Shown here: positions 22,036-32,876 of the stretch, in pieces | Layout: each line of letters begins with the position of its first letter | Position numbering within the stretch: position 1 is the stretch's first letter | Origin: Corynespora cassiicola | Lineage: Eukaryota > Ascomycota > Dothideomycetes > Pleosporales > Corynesporascaceae | Length of the DNA stretch: 64,000 bases | Direction of reading: 5' to 3' | Assembly (NCBI GenBank): GCA_022059125.1 | Contig: JAEUWY010000008.1 | Location: 62,001 to 126,000 of the forward strand | Translations under genes and position numbers: made by a program | The notes under the pieces: generated by a model | What the model was told of the DNA's origin: nothing | The model's input: the letters and a program-made list of their open reading frames with translations, nothing else | The model's database searches: none

Positions 22036-24698
22036 GATGCTGGAGTTCTCTTCTCGTTCCTTTCAAAAACTCTCTGTTTTCAGGCAATCGCAAGACTCGA
22101 TATTTGGTCGTAGGGCAGCGTATATAGGTGAGTGGTTGCGAGGGAGGATCGGCAGTCGCGAGAGGTCGTGCGCAGGTGTGTGACTTGCAGGTGGGTATGT
22201 ATGCGTTGTCGGCCGACCCTTGGAACGTTCAAAGCTTCTCGGGTGATGGAGGATGTCAAAAAGGTTGTGAACAAGACGCCAGCAGGACCAGCGGGGATGC
22301 AGGGCGTTAAATAACCCTTTTCCGAAATTTTCTCGGCCGCGTGCAAGCCGGCCAGGGCAAGGCTGATTGATCTGACGTGACAGGGAATGCGAGGCCAGGA
22401 GTGGTCTATTTCGGCAGGATAGCTAAGATGGCTAAGCATCGGGGCCCCCGCCGGCAGGGATGTCTTGGTTCATCGCTCTGGGCTCGGGGTCGGCGCCGGG
22501 GCGCAGACGTAGGAGGGAGGGATGGTTAGGGCCGAATTGTGCGGTTGAGCTTCGTACAATGAATGGAACGGTTCTCGTCTTTTCTTTTCTCTTCTCCCTG
22601 CTGCGAACTCTCCACCGCAAGGCCGAGAAAAAGAAACAAAGTCCCTTCGACCCCAGACCGTCAAGCATGTCCGCACCCATGATCGCATCCCCCGACACCC
22701 CTCTTCTGCACCCTCTCTCCCACCAGCCCAATCCCATACGCCCTAATCGCCTCCCCATCCAGTCCCAGCGCGCCACACCATCTCCACCCCCCACCCCATT
22801 GGCGCAAATAACCCTCATCCACAAGCACAGACGGCACACGCAGCGTCCTTTGCACACAATGACGCATCCGGCCCGAAGCCTGCATGTGCTGTGCTGTGCT
22901 CCAGACAGCCACCGCCAGAGCAGAGGCCGCGATGCTGAGTGTGGCTGACCGTCGTCATCGCCACATCACTAGCCCCAGCCCTCCACTCCCCATCCTCGGC
23001 CCAATCCTGCCCGGGTACGTCCCAGCATTCCACTCTATCCATCCCCACCGGGCACCCCACTCCCAACGCAACAACCTGGCTCGTGACCGTGGCGCAGTCC
23101 CGAAGCAAAGAGGAAAAAAAAATAGAACAAGGATGGCAGTGGCTGCGCTTCGTCATCCACACATCCATCGGCCGACCTCGACGACGTTGCCCCGTGCGTG
23201 CTGGGGGCGTGCCACTAAGCAGGCATGTCAGCATGCCCCAGCGTCATGCTGGAAGAACAAGCATGCTTGGCGAAAGCTTCGCCTTCGGGGGGCCTGGCGT
23301 TGGGTCTCGGCCGGGGTATGCGCGTGTGTGAGAGGTGTGGTTGGACGGCAGGCGTGCACATGTGCCATGGCTTGTTGTGGTTCGAGGGTGCGCGCGCGTG
23401 GATGGAGAGGAGGGAGGGGGGGCTGTGGGACAGACGGGCGGGCGGGCTGAGACGGCACGGGATGGGATGGGATGGGCGGGTCTGGTGTTCCATCCAGGGA
23501 ACAAAAGGGGTCGTGGTGCCGTGTTGGAGGTGGTTGTTCGAAGATACCGCGCTCCTTGCGTGTACTGAGGCAACTCTGTGCTGGTCTTTGGCCTCCTTCA
23601 TTTGTTTGCCAATTTCTCAAGGCCCCATCTTTTGCTACCTTTTTGGATTTGGAGAAAAGGGGAGAAAGATAACCATCACGCAGTAATTTCCTGAACAAGT
23701 ATCACCTCTGGATACTTATTGGCGCAGCTCTCGCACTCCGGCCTGCCCAACCTGCTAGGCCCCCGGCTGCCCCTGCAGAAGGCTGATTTTCTTTTTCTTT
23801 ATAACTACAAACCAGACATTCTTTTTGCAACTACCCCGCTCCCAAGAGTTTGCCGCCTTCCCCTCTAACCATCCCAGACTACCACCTCTCCCACAATCCT
23901 CTTACATCCAGCCAAAAGCTACCAAGTCACTCTCACAACCAATCACACCTCAAATCTCATACTGTCATGCATTAAACAACATCTATACACTCCCATGCCG
24001 TCATTCTCTAATCCGCACAGCCCCTCTACCCCTCCCCAGCCTCCACCACATCATCAACAATCCCCCTCCAAACCCCACCACTCCCGACCAGCAAAAAAAA
24101 AAAAAACACCCCAAACCAGCACCGCCATGCAAAAAAGGCTCAAATTTGCAACAACAACCACGATCACAAACATCCACAACAACAACAACAACAAAGGCAA
24201 GGTAGGACGCTGCAGAACCCAGCAGCTACAACACTCTGCGAGTCGCCGTCTCAAACCCCCCCCCCCCCCCCAAACACCAACCACCAATCACCCATCGCCC
24301 ACATACTTTCATGCAGCAGCAGCAGCAGCAGCAACATCAAACCCCCGCCTAACCTCGCTTCCTTCCTACAACACAACACTACTCATCCCACCCCACCCCA
24401 CCCACCACAAAAAAGAACCCGCGCGGAAACGAGAGAGAGAGAAAAAAAGCATATCCAGATTATGTACAATGCGTAGTAACGTCCATCCTATGGGATCCCT
24501 ATCCCTGTCCCAATCCCTACCACCCACCTCCCCAATCCAAAAAAAATCCTCAAATCCATCCCTCTCTTCCCCAGGGACACCATCAAAAACCTCCTCCACT
24601 TATCAACCAAGCTAGGCAGACAAGACAGACAGACAGACAGGTCAATCCCCACCCCCAAATCCAATCCGATCCAATCCAGGAATCCCCAGATCCAACCT
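22036..24698. other. Long intergenic region with low-complexity DNA
   Basis: About 2.7 kb between the CYSTM-like promoter and the 3' end of sla1. GC-rich at 22440-23500, then C/A-rich from 23800 with a 16-base poly-C run at 24256-24271, a GCA repeat near 24317 and a GACA repeat near 24625. Many long frames exist on both strands, but they are compositional artefacts. The A/C-rich part next to sla1 is probably its 3' UTR. Confidence 0.5.
24256..24271. repeat. Poly-C homopolymer (16 nt)
   Basis: Sixteen consecutive C in the intergenic, C/A-rich stretch downstream of sla1. Length is prone to sequencing error. Confidence 0.8.
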
Positions 24699-27600
24699 TT
24701 AAAACCCAAACGGATTCTGCGGTGCTGCTCACTGTTAGCCCCATCCTCACCTCAAAACAAAAAGAGACAAGGACCAAGAAAAAAAAAATACTCACTCGCT
24801 TTCGCCAAATTCGCCCTCCCCGTCGGCTGGGGCGTCAACTTCTTCGCCTGGACGCCAAACTTGATGTTCGGCGCCGGACCCGTCCTCTGCGGCACCAGGG
24901 CGGGCGCCGCAGCCTGCGTCGGCATGGGCGGCACCGGCGGCGGGCTGGGCGTGTTCCCGAACCCACCCGTGGGCTGGATGGCCGGCGGCAGGAAGCGGTT
25001 GACGCCCGTGGCCTGGGGGTTGAGCGGCGCGGCCTGGTAGCCAAAGCCAGTGGGCTGCGGCTGGAAGGGCGCGCGCGGCGGGTCAGCAAAGGGGCTCGCG
25101 TTGGTTTGGAAGCCACCTTGCTGGAAGCCTTGCGGTTGGAAGCCGGTTTGCATGGGCTGCATGCCGGGCTGGAAGCCGGTGGGCTGGCTCTGGATCGGGG
25201 GCTGGAACTGATATCCTGTCGGCTGAGGCTGCATGGGTCCGGGAGAAAATGTGTTGTAGCCAGTTGGCTGGGGCATGATACCATTCTGCGGGAACTGCTG
25301 AGGGAATCCAGGGTTCTGTTGGAAGCCCTGCATCTGCTGCTGCTGTTGCATGCGCTGGAGGTCAGACAAGCTCTGGCCCGGCGGAGCAACTTGGGCATGC
25401 ATGTTGGGAGCACCATTGTAACCGGTAAGTTGTGGCTGTAGAGGCGGAGGCGGGAACGCAGAGGCGTTTTGTGGGTTCTGAGGGGCCGATGCAGCTCGCT
25501 GGGGCGGAGGAGCAATGAGGCCGCCCTGTCCATTCTGCTGGGGAGGCTGAGGCCGTAACCGCGGGGGATTAATCTGATCGGCAGGCATGGCCTTGACCTG
25601 AGCAACCTGATCAAACAGTGACGGCGTAGCGCCGGTGGGCTGTGCAGCCTGAGCAGGTGCGGGAGCTTGGGCGGGCGGTTGCGGAGCAGGGGCCGGGGCT
25701 GGGGCGGTAACTTCTGGCTTGAGAGCCGGCATGTCCAAAAGAGACAGCTCGCCCATGGAACCAGTCAGAGCAGGCGCCGCTGCAGCGGGAGCGGGAGCTG
25801 TAGTAGCGGGTTCCGGCGCTTTGGCGGGCTCTGCAGCGGGGGCCGGCGCAGACGTTGAGGCCTGTCTCGAGGGCTTGACCTCCCACGCATTGTCCTCGAA
25901 TCCTTCCACCTTCTCGGGAGTGGGAGCAGACGCAAGCGGCGTGGCCGTCGAATCGGTGGGCTTCTTGACTGCATCATCCGACTTTTGCTCAAACGCCTTG
26001 GGATCCACGACATCGTTGGTCTGGACGGGAGGCGCCGGGCGCCCTTTTCGCGTGTTGTTCCTCAGAGTACCGCCGGGGCCAGAGAAGAGTCCACCCTCCT
26101 CACCCTCGCCGCGCTTCTCCTGGTCTCCATTGCGACCAAACTTGCTGTCCAAATGCTTCATCACACGGAGAATATCGCCTTCCTTCAAGCCAAGCGTGCG
26201 GAGGAGCTTCTCAGAAATGTCAGGCAGATTCTCCTCGCCCATCTGGTCCCTATCAAAAGCTTGAGCATATCGTTCGCAGATCTGCGGGTTGACTCCGCAG
26301 GACAGGAAAAAGTCAAACCAGTCATATGACGGCTTCTTCTCGACGGTGATGCCAGAGGCCGATCGGGAACTGGGGCCATCCGGCTTGCGCTGCGTGTTTC
26401 TCCGCTTAATCTCCGCGAGGGGCTTGTCGTCGTCCAAGGACATGCCCGTCGCGCGCTCGACGTACTCCAAATCACCAACTGACATCTTGGGCACAGGCAC
26501 GGCAATCTTGACGCCATTGAGCTTGTGAAGGTGAATCTTGCCGTCCTTGACCGTCAAAAACTCAGCATCAACCCTGAAAGAACCTGTTCGATCTGTCCAC
26601 TGGCGCACTTTGGCAGGATCTGATATGGCAAGTCAGCAATCAAACACACGAGGAAGAAGAGGAAAATCCGATGTATATAAAACTCATCCTGCATCCGTCT
26701 TCGAATGGACCGGGGCCAGAATCCAGGATGCGTAGAGGGGTAGAGGAAGGAATTGAAGAATAATATGTCGAGAGATACGCACTCGGCTTGGAGGAGGACT
26801 TGGAGTCCTTTGCGCTGCTGTCGCGCTTGCTTCTCTGTGAAGTACGAGGATGGTCAACGTTTGCTTGCATGAGACTAGAATGACGCGCAGGCAAGGGCAG
26901 GCCAGGTCCTACCTGATCAGTCCTGACTTCGCTCTCGGGTCGTTTTTTGGCCTTGGTGGCCTGGCGGGTCAGCTCCTGCTCTTCCAACCTGTTCTGCTCT
27001 ACCATTGAACGTCCAGCGTTGGTTCCCGAACGGGCGATGGCGGCGGCCGGAGCCGAGATGGAGACGGTTTCTGTGATTTCCACATAGTTAGACGGCACCA
27101 CGCCCTCCTTGTTGTTCTTCAGCCTGCGCACTTTCCACCACTCGTCGCTGGCAAAGTCATCAAGGATCAGCACCTCGTCTCCCATGCCCACGGTGACCTC
27201 GTCGTCGCCCTGGGCCATGAAGTCGAAGAGCATGACTCCCTTCCTCTGCACGTTCGAGTGTCCGGAGCCTGCAGCAAGCACCTCGCGGAGTCCTGCGCCC
27301 TTGGCCGCCCCAGACAATTCGCCCAGGGCAGAAATAATCTCCGACGCGGTATCCTTGGCACCGCAGTGAATATCGATGCTCTTGCTCGGCCGCTTGAGCT
27401 CCAAGAAAATGTGCTTGCCCTCTTGCGAATGGTAATCGAGCTTATCCGCGCTCCACTCTTGCTGGGGTCCGTCCCGCGACTTCTCGGGCGCAATCATAAT
27501 CATGCCCTTGGGGATGTTGATGCCCAACGTGATGGGCATCTTCTTGTTTTTGCCAGGCTGCGTCAGGTACTCGTAGACATTGTACAAGTGGTAGCCCGAG

Positions 27601-28539
27601 CCCGACAGAGGCGTTGGCGGCTGGTCCCTGCGATCCGGAGGATCATATTCGTCGAAGGTGACGGCTCGAGCGCGCTGAGATTGGGATCGAGCTGGTGGGG
27701 GCGGGGACGGGGAGCGCGGCGAATACTGCGCAGGGGGAGGCGGCGAGAACGACTGCGAGGGAGGCCTCTGGGGGAGACGCGGCGGCGGGGCCTCCTCGTC
27801 GGATTCCTCGGGGGTGAATTGTACGCGCTTCTGGGTGGGAGCGCTGACGTTTGGCGGCGGGGAGATTGTCGATCGCGGCGCGGTCTGCTCGGATTTCTTC
27901 TGGATGATGCCGGCTAGGGCAGCGGCGGGGCTCTGGTGTACGGGGCTGTCTGGCGTGGGTGGCTGCTGCTCGTCATCAGAATCTGGGGCGGGCGGCGGCG
28001 GGGACGCAAATGAGGTCCGCGGCGGCAGCGAGGGCGACGTGACCTGCGGGGCAGCAGGGGCACTCGCGGCAGTAGCAGCAGCAGCAGCAGCGCCCTCTTG
28101 GATGTCGATGTAGTTGGAGGGGGCGAATCCGTAGTCGCTGCCGACACCGACGAGGGTCCAGTCGGGGTCAGTCGTGTCATAGACGTCGAGCAGAGCGTCC
28201 TCCTTGAACGACAGCTCCTCGTCCGTCTGGCGCGTGTAGTCGTAGAGGGCTTTTGCTTTGCATTCTGGCGTGGCCTGTGGGGGAGAGGGGGGGGGTTGGG
28301 TCAGCAGGTTGGACTCGGGTGCAGGGGCGAGGGGAGCTCACCTCTTCTACGTAATTGTTCGGAATCAGGCCCTCGGGCTCGTCGTCATCGTCGGCGGCAC
28401 CCTTCTTCTTCGCGGTCCACCAAGCGTCCTCGGTCGACTTCTCCAGGACCATGAGCAGGTCGCCCTCCCGCATGGCGATCTCATTGTCGCTCTGGGGGGC
28501 ATAGTCGTAGATGGCGCGGTAGATGCCGAGGAAGACCAT
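24699..28539 (-). CDS. sla1: Sla1, endocytic adaptor of the actin patch
   Basis: 1153 residues in five exons (28539-28342, 28274-26913, 26834-26783, 26619-24796, 24724-24699); total length divides by three. Exon 1 is exactly one SH3 domain (IYRAIYDYAPQSDNE to GLIPNNYVEE). A second SH3 (KALYDYTRQTDEE) covers about 72-125, a Pro-rich linker 130-290, a PH-like segment 296-400, and the third SH3 (VMLFDFMAQGDDE) about 409-466. SHD1 (WTDRTGSFRVDAEF) begins near 540 and the SAM-like SHD2 (YDWFDFFLSCGVN) near 640. The C-terminus carries about nine QPTG-type repeats, the LxxQxTG sites phosphorylated by Ark1/Prk1 kinases, and ends in the typical NPFGF supplied by the last 26-nt exon. Sla1 links cargo bearing NPFxD signals to Las17-driven actin assembly. 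Intron 2 (78 bp) is a multiple of three and stop-free in frame, so retention would add 26 residues. Confidence 0.93.
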
Positions 28540-29472
28540 TGTGTCGGAGGGAGGGCGGTGCAGCGCACCGTCAGGCTCTGCGTGGGCGGGAAGGGCGTCG
28601 GGGTCGAGGGACAGGCAGGCGGGCGTGCAGCGTGCAGTGTGCTACGGGGGGCTCGTGTGGGAGCAGAGGCAGAGCATAGGCTGGCGAGCGGGCGGGCTGG
28701 CGAGCTGGAGGGCGGCAGGCAGCGGACGACGGGCGTGATTGTTGCACCGTCGAGGGGCGGGCGACCAGGGGACGACGTGGATGGGCCGGGACGTGTGCGG
28801 GCCCGCCAGCTGTTGCGAGGGCTGTGGCTGCGGCTGCTGGCGTCGCAGGCGGGCGCGGGAGCGGTGCTGGGCAAGGCTGCGGGGGGTGGGGAGGGCAGCG
28901 GCCGCGGCTGCAATGGGGATCTGGGGGGTTTGCGAGGCGTGGAGGTGAGAGCGCGCGGTGTCGATGGCGATGCGGATGGAGGTGCAGTTGCTGCTTCGCT
29001 GCCCAGGCCAGGCTGCCCGGCTGCTGCTGGCTCGCCGTCGGCCGCCCGAGGCTGAGGCGCAAGCCCCAGCCCGCAAGCCGCAAGCCGCAAGCCGCATGCA
29101 CGAGCCACGCGCCCGACGGGCCTGTCACGGCCAACGACGTCAACGGTGCAGCTGTCCCGTATACGTGCCTGCAGATCGCCAAAAGCTTACCGCCTGCTGC
29201 TGCACCAGCTTTTTGCCCGCAGCCATAGACTCCATCCTCTGTCCTTTCTTTTGGCTGGCGGCTGGCTGCTGGCTGCCCGCCTGGCTCCTGCGCCGCCAGC
29301 AGTCGACGTCGACCTGGTCTGGAAGACGCCGAGCTCGGAACCACAGAGCGCCCGTTTCCCCAAGCGGCAGTCTAATTACCTCCTTTTGAGTCTATTTATT
29401 GCTTCGGGCACGTGTGCGCCCCGTCTTTTTCTGCTCCTAGATACACTTGCTAGATACAACATCTCCCCTCCC
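28540..29472. other. Intergenic region: sla1 promoter and MFS gene 3' flank
   Basis: GC-rich, with long overlapping frames on both strands that look like compositional shadows. TGGCTGGC-type short repeats occur at about 29250-29290. Nothing else recognised. Confidence 0.5.
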
Positions 29473-30954
29473 TCAATACGTGAACCGGAACCCCTGCGTT
29501 CCCTCAATCACCCGCGTGCCCCTGCGCTGCCGCTGGTTTGCCATGTAAAAGTATACGCTGAACGCCCCCACCACCCCAATGATCAGGATGTGCGACCCAA
29601 TGGACACCCAAATCGCCGTCATGTACCTCGGCGCCTCCTGATTTCTCACAATGAAGCTGCCCGCGATGCCTCCCGCCCCGTTGCACGCCGTGACCGCCGC
29701 CGCCGTAAAAACCCTCTTCCACTGCCCGACAATGTTGTTGGCCTGGTACGTCGCCATGGCCGCCCAATTGGCAACATAGGCCCCCGTCGCCAGGTACGTC
29801 CCCACGTAGCGGACCGTGACCTGGTCCGTGAAGCCCAGCATGCAGAACCCGACAATCAGGCAGACCGAGTTGAACGTGATGACGGGGCCCCGGAGCTGGT
29901 ACTTGTCGCCGACGTAGGAGCTCAGGATGGCCGGGATGATCGAGTAGTAGTACGGCGGCGCCGAGAGCAGAATCGACTTGTTGGAGCTGAAGCCCATGCC
30001 GCTCTGCAGGATAATGGGCAGAAAGTACGACAGGCTCGTCGACACGAGGTTCTGCAAAAAGTACAGCGTGCAAAAGCCGTACACCTTGGCGTCTTTTGCG
30101 TGCTGGAGCACCTTGGCCCACGAGAACGGATCCGCCTCCACATCGCCTCTGTCCGCCTCGATCCTGTTCGCCGCAATCTTGCTCTCCTCTTCCGACAAGA
30201 ACATGAAGCTCTTGTGCGCATTCTCCGGGAAGTCCACCATCCACCAGTACGTGACGATGCCGATGAAGGCCGTGATGGCACCCTGGACCACAAACATCCA
30301 CTGCCACCCCTTGAGCCCGTGCTTGCCATCCAGCTGATTGAGTCCAAAATTGACAATTCCGCCCGTCGCCAGCACCGTCACCTCGCCGCTCTGCATGAGC
30401 GCGAACCTCAATTGCTGCTCTTTCCGCGTATACCACGTGCTGATCAGATACGTGAGCCCCGGGTACACCCCGGACATGGCCATACCCAGCAAGATGCGCA
30501 GCGCAATCATCTGCTTCCATGTCTGCACAAAGGCCGTGCACAGCGTGATGATGCCAAACGACACCGTGATGAGCGCAAACCAGATGCGCGGCCCAAACGT
30601 GCGCACCGCAATCGTCGACGGCAGCTGGAACGCAATCGATGCAATGGTGAAGATGAAGATGGACACCGAGTACCGGTTCCCCTGGTCGAGCTGCAGGTCG
30701 CCCAGCATCGACGTGACGGATGCGCTCGAGATTACCCCGCTGTCGAGAAGGTTCAGGCTGCACAGGATGCCTGCAATGCTGCAGAGTCGCAGGTCGACTT
30801 GGAGCCGGATCCTGCGTTCTAGCTCGGCCTTGGACGACGACGACGACGAGTCGCCGTCGGAGGAAGAGGGCGAGCCATTGGAATCGGAGCTGGGGCGCAC
30901 TTCTTGCACCAGCCCTTCGGCGTCTACCTCTTGTGGCGATGGGGGCTTTGGCAT
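29473..30954 (-). CDS. MFS transporter, allantoate permease (Dal5-like) family
   Basis: 493 residues, one exon. The ATG at 30954 (MPKPPSPQEVD) is the first methionine of the frame; open sequence upstream starts only at TTG. After an acidic, Ser-rich cytoplasmic tail come 12 hydrophobic helices. The helix 1 segment ILCSLNLLDSGVISSASV, the loop IWFALITVSFGIITLCTAF, GVYPGLTYLISTWYTRKEQ and the central loop WMVDFPENAHKSFMFLSEEE are the landmarks of the anion:cation symporter group that holds Dal5, Tna1 and vitamin or organic-anion permeases. It imports an organic acid or amide with protons at the plasma membrane; the substrate cannot be told. A second long frame over the same bases (29504-31021) has an amino-acid make-up unlike membrane protein and is a shadow. 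Confidence 0.9.
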   Translation of the reverse strand: MPKPPSPQEVDAEGLVQEVRPSSDSNGSPSSSDGDSSSSSSKAELERRIRLQVDLRLCSIAGILCSLNLLDSGVISSASVTSMLGDLQLDQGNRYSVSIFIFTIASIAFQLPSTIAVRTFGPRIWFALITVSFGIITLCTAFVQTWKQMIALRILLGMAMSGVYPGLTYLISTWYTRKEQQLRFALMQSGEVTVLATGGIVNFGLNQLDGKHGLKGWQWMFVVQGAITAFIGIVTYWWMVDFPENAHKSFMFLSEEESKIAANRIEADRGDVEADPFSWAKVLQHAKDAKVYGFCTLYFLQNLVSTSLSYFLPIILQSGMGFSSNKSILLSAPPYYYSIIPAILSSYVGDKYQLRGPVITFNSVCLIVGFCMLGFTDQVTVRYVGTYLATGAYVANWAAMATYQANNIVGQWKRVFTAAAVTACNGAGGIAGSFIVRNQEAPRYMTAIWVSIGSHILIIGVVGAFSVYFYMANQRQRRGTRVIEGTQGFRFTY

Positions 30955-31418
30955 GGTGAGGGCGTGCAGCGCAAAACGAGGGGGGGAGGAGGCATGGCGA
31001 CACCCAGGTGGCAGAGGACACGCCTCTTTATCTTTGACGAGTCGATAGTGGTGTAGTATGGCAGCGGAGCCGCCGCCGTGCAGCGTCGGCAATATGAGGG
31101 TTGCAGATCCGAGAGCGAAAGTGGGTGGGCTGCCGAGGTGCCTGCGATTACCGGGGGCTGACTAATGCGCAGAGTATCTTTGTGTAATGTCGTGCTTTCT
31201 GTCGTCTTCCAAGCGCCCGCAGAGTTTGCTGTGTCGTGCTGGCGATTGGTAAGAATGAGAGATGCCTCGCGCTTGGTCAGAAAGGTGCGGAATTGGACAT
31301 TGTGGAAGGAACATTCTTCTCTAAGCATGACACATGAAAGACTGGATTGACATCAGGAGCAGTTTGTATCAATGTCACTTTTCTTGGGTATCAAATCCCG
31401 CCTCCATCCCACCTGCAA
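30955..31418. other. Intergenic region: MFS promoter and kinase 3' flank
   Basis: 464 bp with no supported gene; contains the upstream region of the MFS gene and the downstream region of the kinase gene, both on the minus strand. Confidence 0.5.
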
Positions 31419-32876
31419 CTACGCACGGGCATCGCTCCTCATGGGTTCTTTTTGTCCCAAGAGTCTTCCCTGCAGCAGTTCCGCCGCAGTGGCTCGGTCC
31501 TCTGGCCTCCACTGCAAACATCCCTGGAGGAACTCCACCACCTGCTGCTTCTGCGGCCGTTGGACATTGGCCAGACCCAACTGCTCATCCAGCGGGCGCC
31601 ACCTCTCCACCACGTAGTCGCTCAGGTTCCATTCATCTCCCATCCTCTCTGAACCCCGCTTCGCAATGAAGTCATCGGGCGGAACGCCAATCGTATCCGC
31701 AATGCTGATGGCATGGATGAGTGGATCATACTCGTCTGTCGGCGGCCGTTTAGCGAGGAAGAGGTTATTGTTGGCAAGCAGCCAATAGGTCAAGGTACCG
31801 ACGTTCCACACGTCAATTTTGCAGTCCCAGGGTATGTGAAAGAGCGCTTCTGGGCACCGGTAGTTCTTGGGCTGGACGTTCATGAGTGTGTTTTGCTGGC
31901 CGCGCTGTGCGAGCCCAAAGTCAGTAAGGACCGCTGCGCCTAGGATTTTTTCGGCAGATAGCTTGCGAGAGCCGTATACGGTCAGGTTGATGAGAAATTT
32001 TTGGGCTGTTGGTCGGTAGTATTCTTGGAGCTCGAAGGTTTCGAGGGTTTTGTTGGAGTGAAGCTTGAACAGGACGTTGCCTTCGTTAATGTCGGTATGG
32101 ACCACGTCTCTGTTGTGGATAAAATCGAGCGCAAGTAAGATATCTCGCAAGATTGGCTGCAAGGTGGATAAGGGTACTTGACGGTAGGGGAATGTCTTCC
32201 TGAGGTCTCCTAGAGATATTGATAGTGGCGGGTGAACGAGGGCCCCGTATCGTCCGTTCGGCAACACGAGCGTAAAATTATCAAGCATTGTTCGAATGAG
32301 ATGCCTCCCAGGATGCATGGTTCGATCGGAATTCATCGTGGAATAGAACAAGGATTCTCGGTCGGATTGAGGGCTGTTACACCGGCCAACCTTGACCACA
32401 ACGAAGTGGTTTTCGGGCGTCCTAATCATGTCAGCTGTGTTTTGCACCTTACCCAAATCAGGTATCAGTACTTACGATGTATCTCGACATAGCCAGACAG
32501 TCCCATTCATCCCGTAGCCAACTTTTCCGATGACCTTGTACCGGCTGTGAAGTGTAGCGCCAATATCAACAGGGTAAAAAGGTTGCTGGTCAAAATTATG
32601 GGCATCTCTCTCCTCCTCCAAGTGCTCCGAGAATTCTATGATTTTTCGTCTATGCCGTAGACCATATCTTATAGCAGGAAATTTCTGCACGATGAAATCC
32701 GTAGGTTTGCGAAGTTGACGCACGGCTCTAACCATGCATCTACTGGCTTGGTCCGTGGGCCTCGACACTGCATATTTGGCAAGGACTTCGTTCAAGCTTT
32801 TTACAGCTATAGCTGGTGGTAACGAGAATTCCGGGTCTCTATGGCTTGCATTCCGGGTAAGTTGCGGTGGATCCAT
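31419..32876 (-). CDS. SRPK-like serine/threonine protein kinase
   Basis: 467 residues in two exons (32876-32476, 32421-31419); the 54-bp intron has GTAAGT and rejoins the frame inside DTS/TPENHF. Residues 1-115 have no known domain. The kinase begins at YKVIGKVGYGMNGTVWLCRD (glycine-rich loop), with the ATP lysine at about 144 in VVVKVG. The catalytic loop reads HTDINEGNVLF (242-252), where HTD instead of HRD is the mark of SRPK/Sky1 kinases; the metal-binding DFG is at about 301 in LTDFGLA. YRCPEALFHIPWDCKIDVW matches the SRPK activation and P+1 region. Yeast Sky1 phosphorylates SR-type shuttling proteins. Filamentous fungi carry many extra SRPK-like copies with unknown targets, and this divergent copy (N-E-G-N in the loop) probably belongs there. 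Catalytic residues are present. Confidence 0.88.

Noticed and set aside
29146..30822. 558-codon plus-strand frame rich in Arg, His and Asp
   Set aside because: Antisense to the MFS gene; composition follows from the opposite coding strand.
29504..31021. 505-codon minus-strand frame over the MFS gene
   Set aside because: It overlaps a clear 12-helix transporter in another phase and has His/Gly/Ala/Cys-rich composition with no motif; a shadow of GC-rich third positions.
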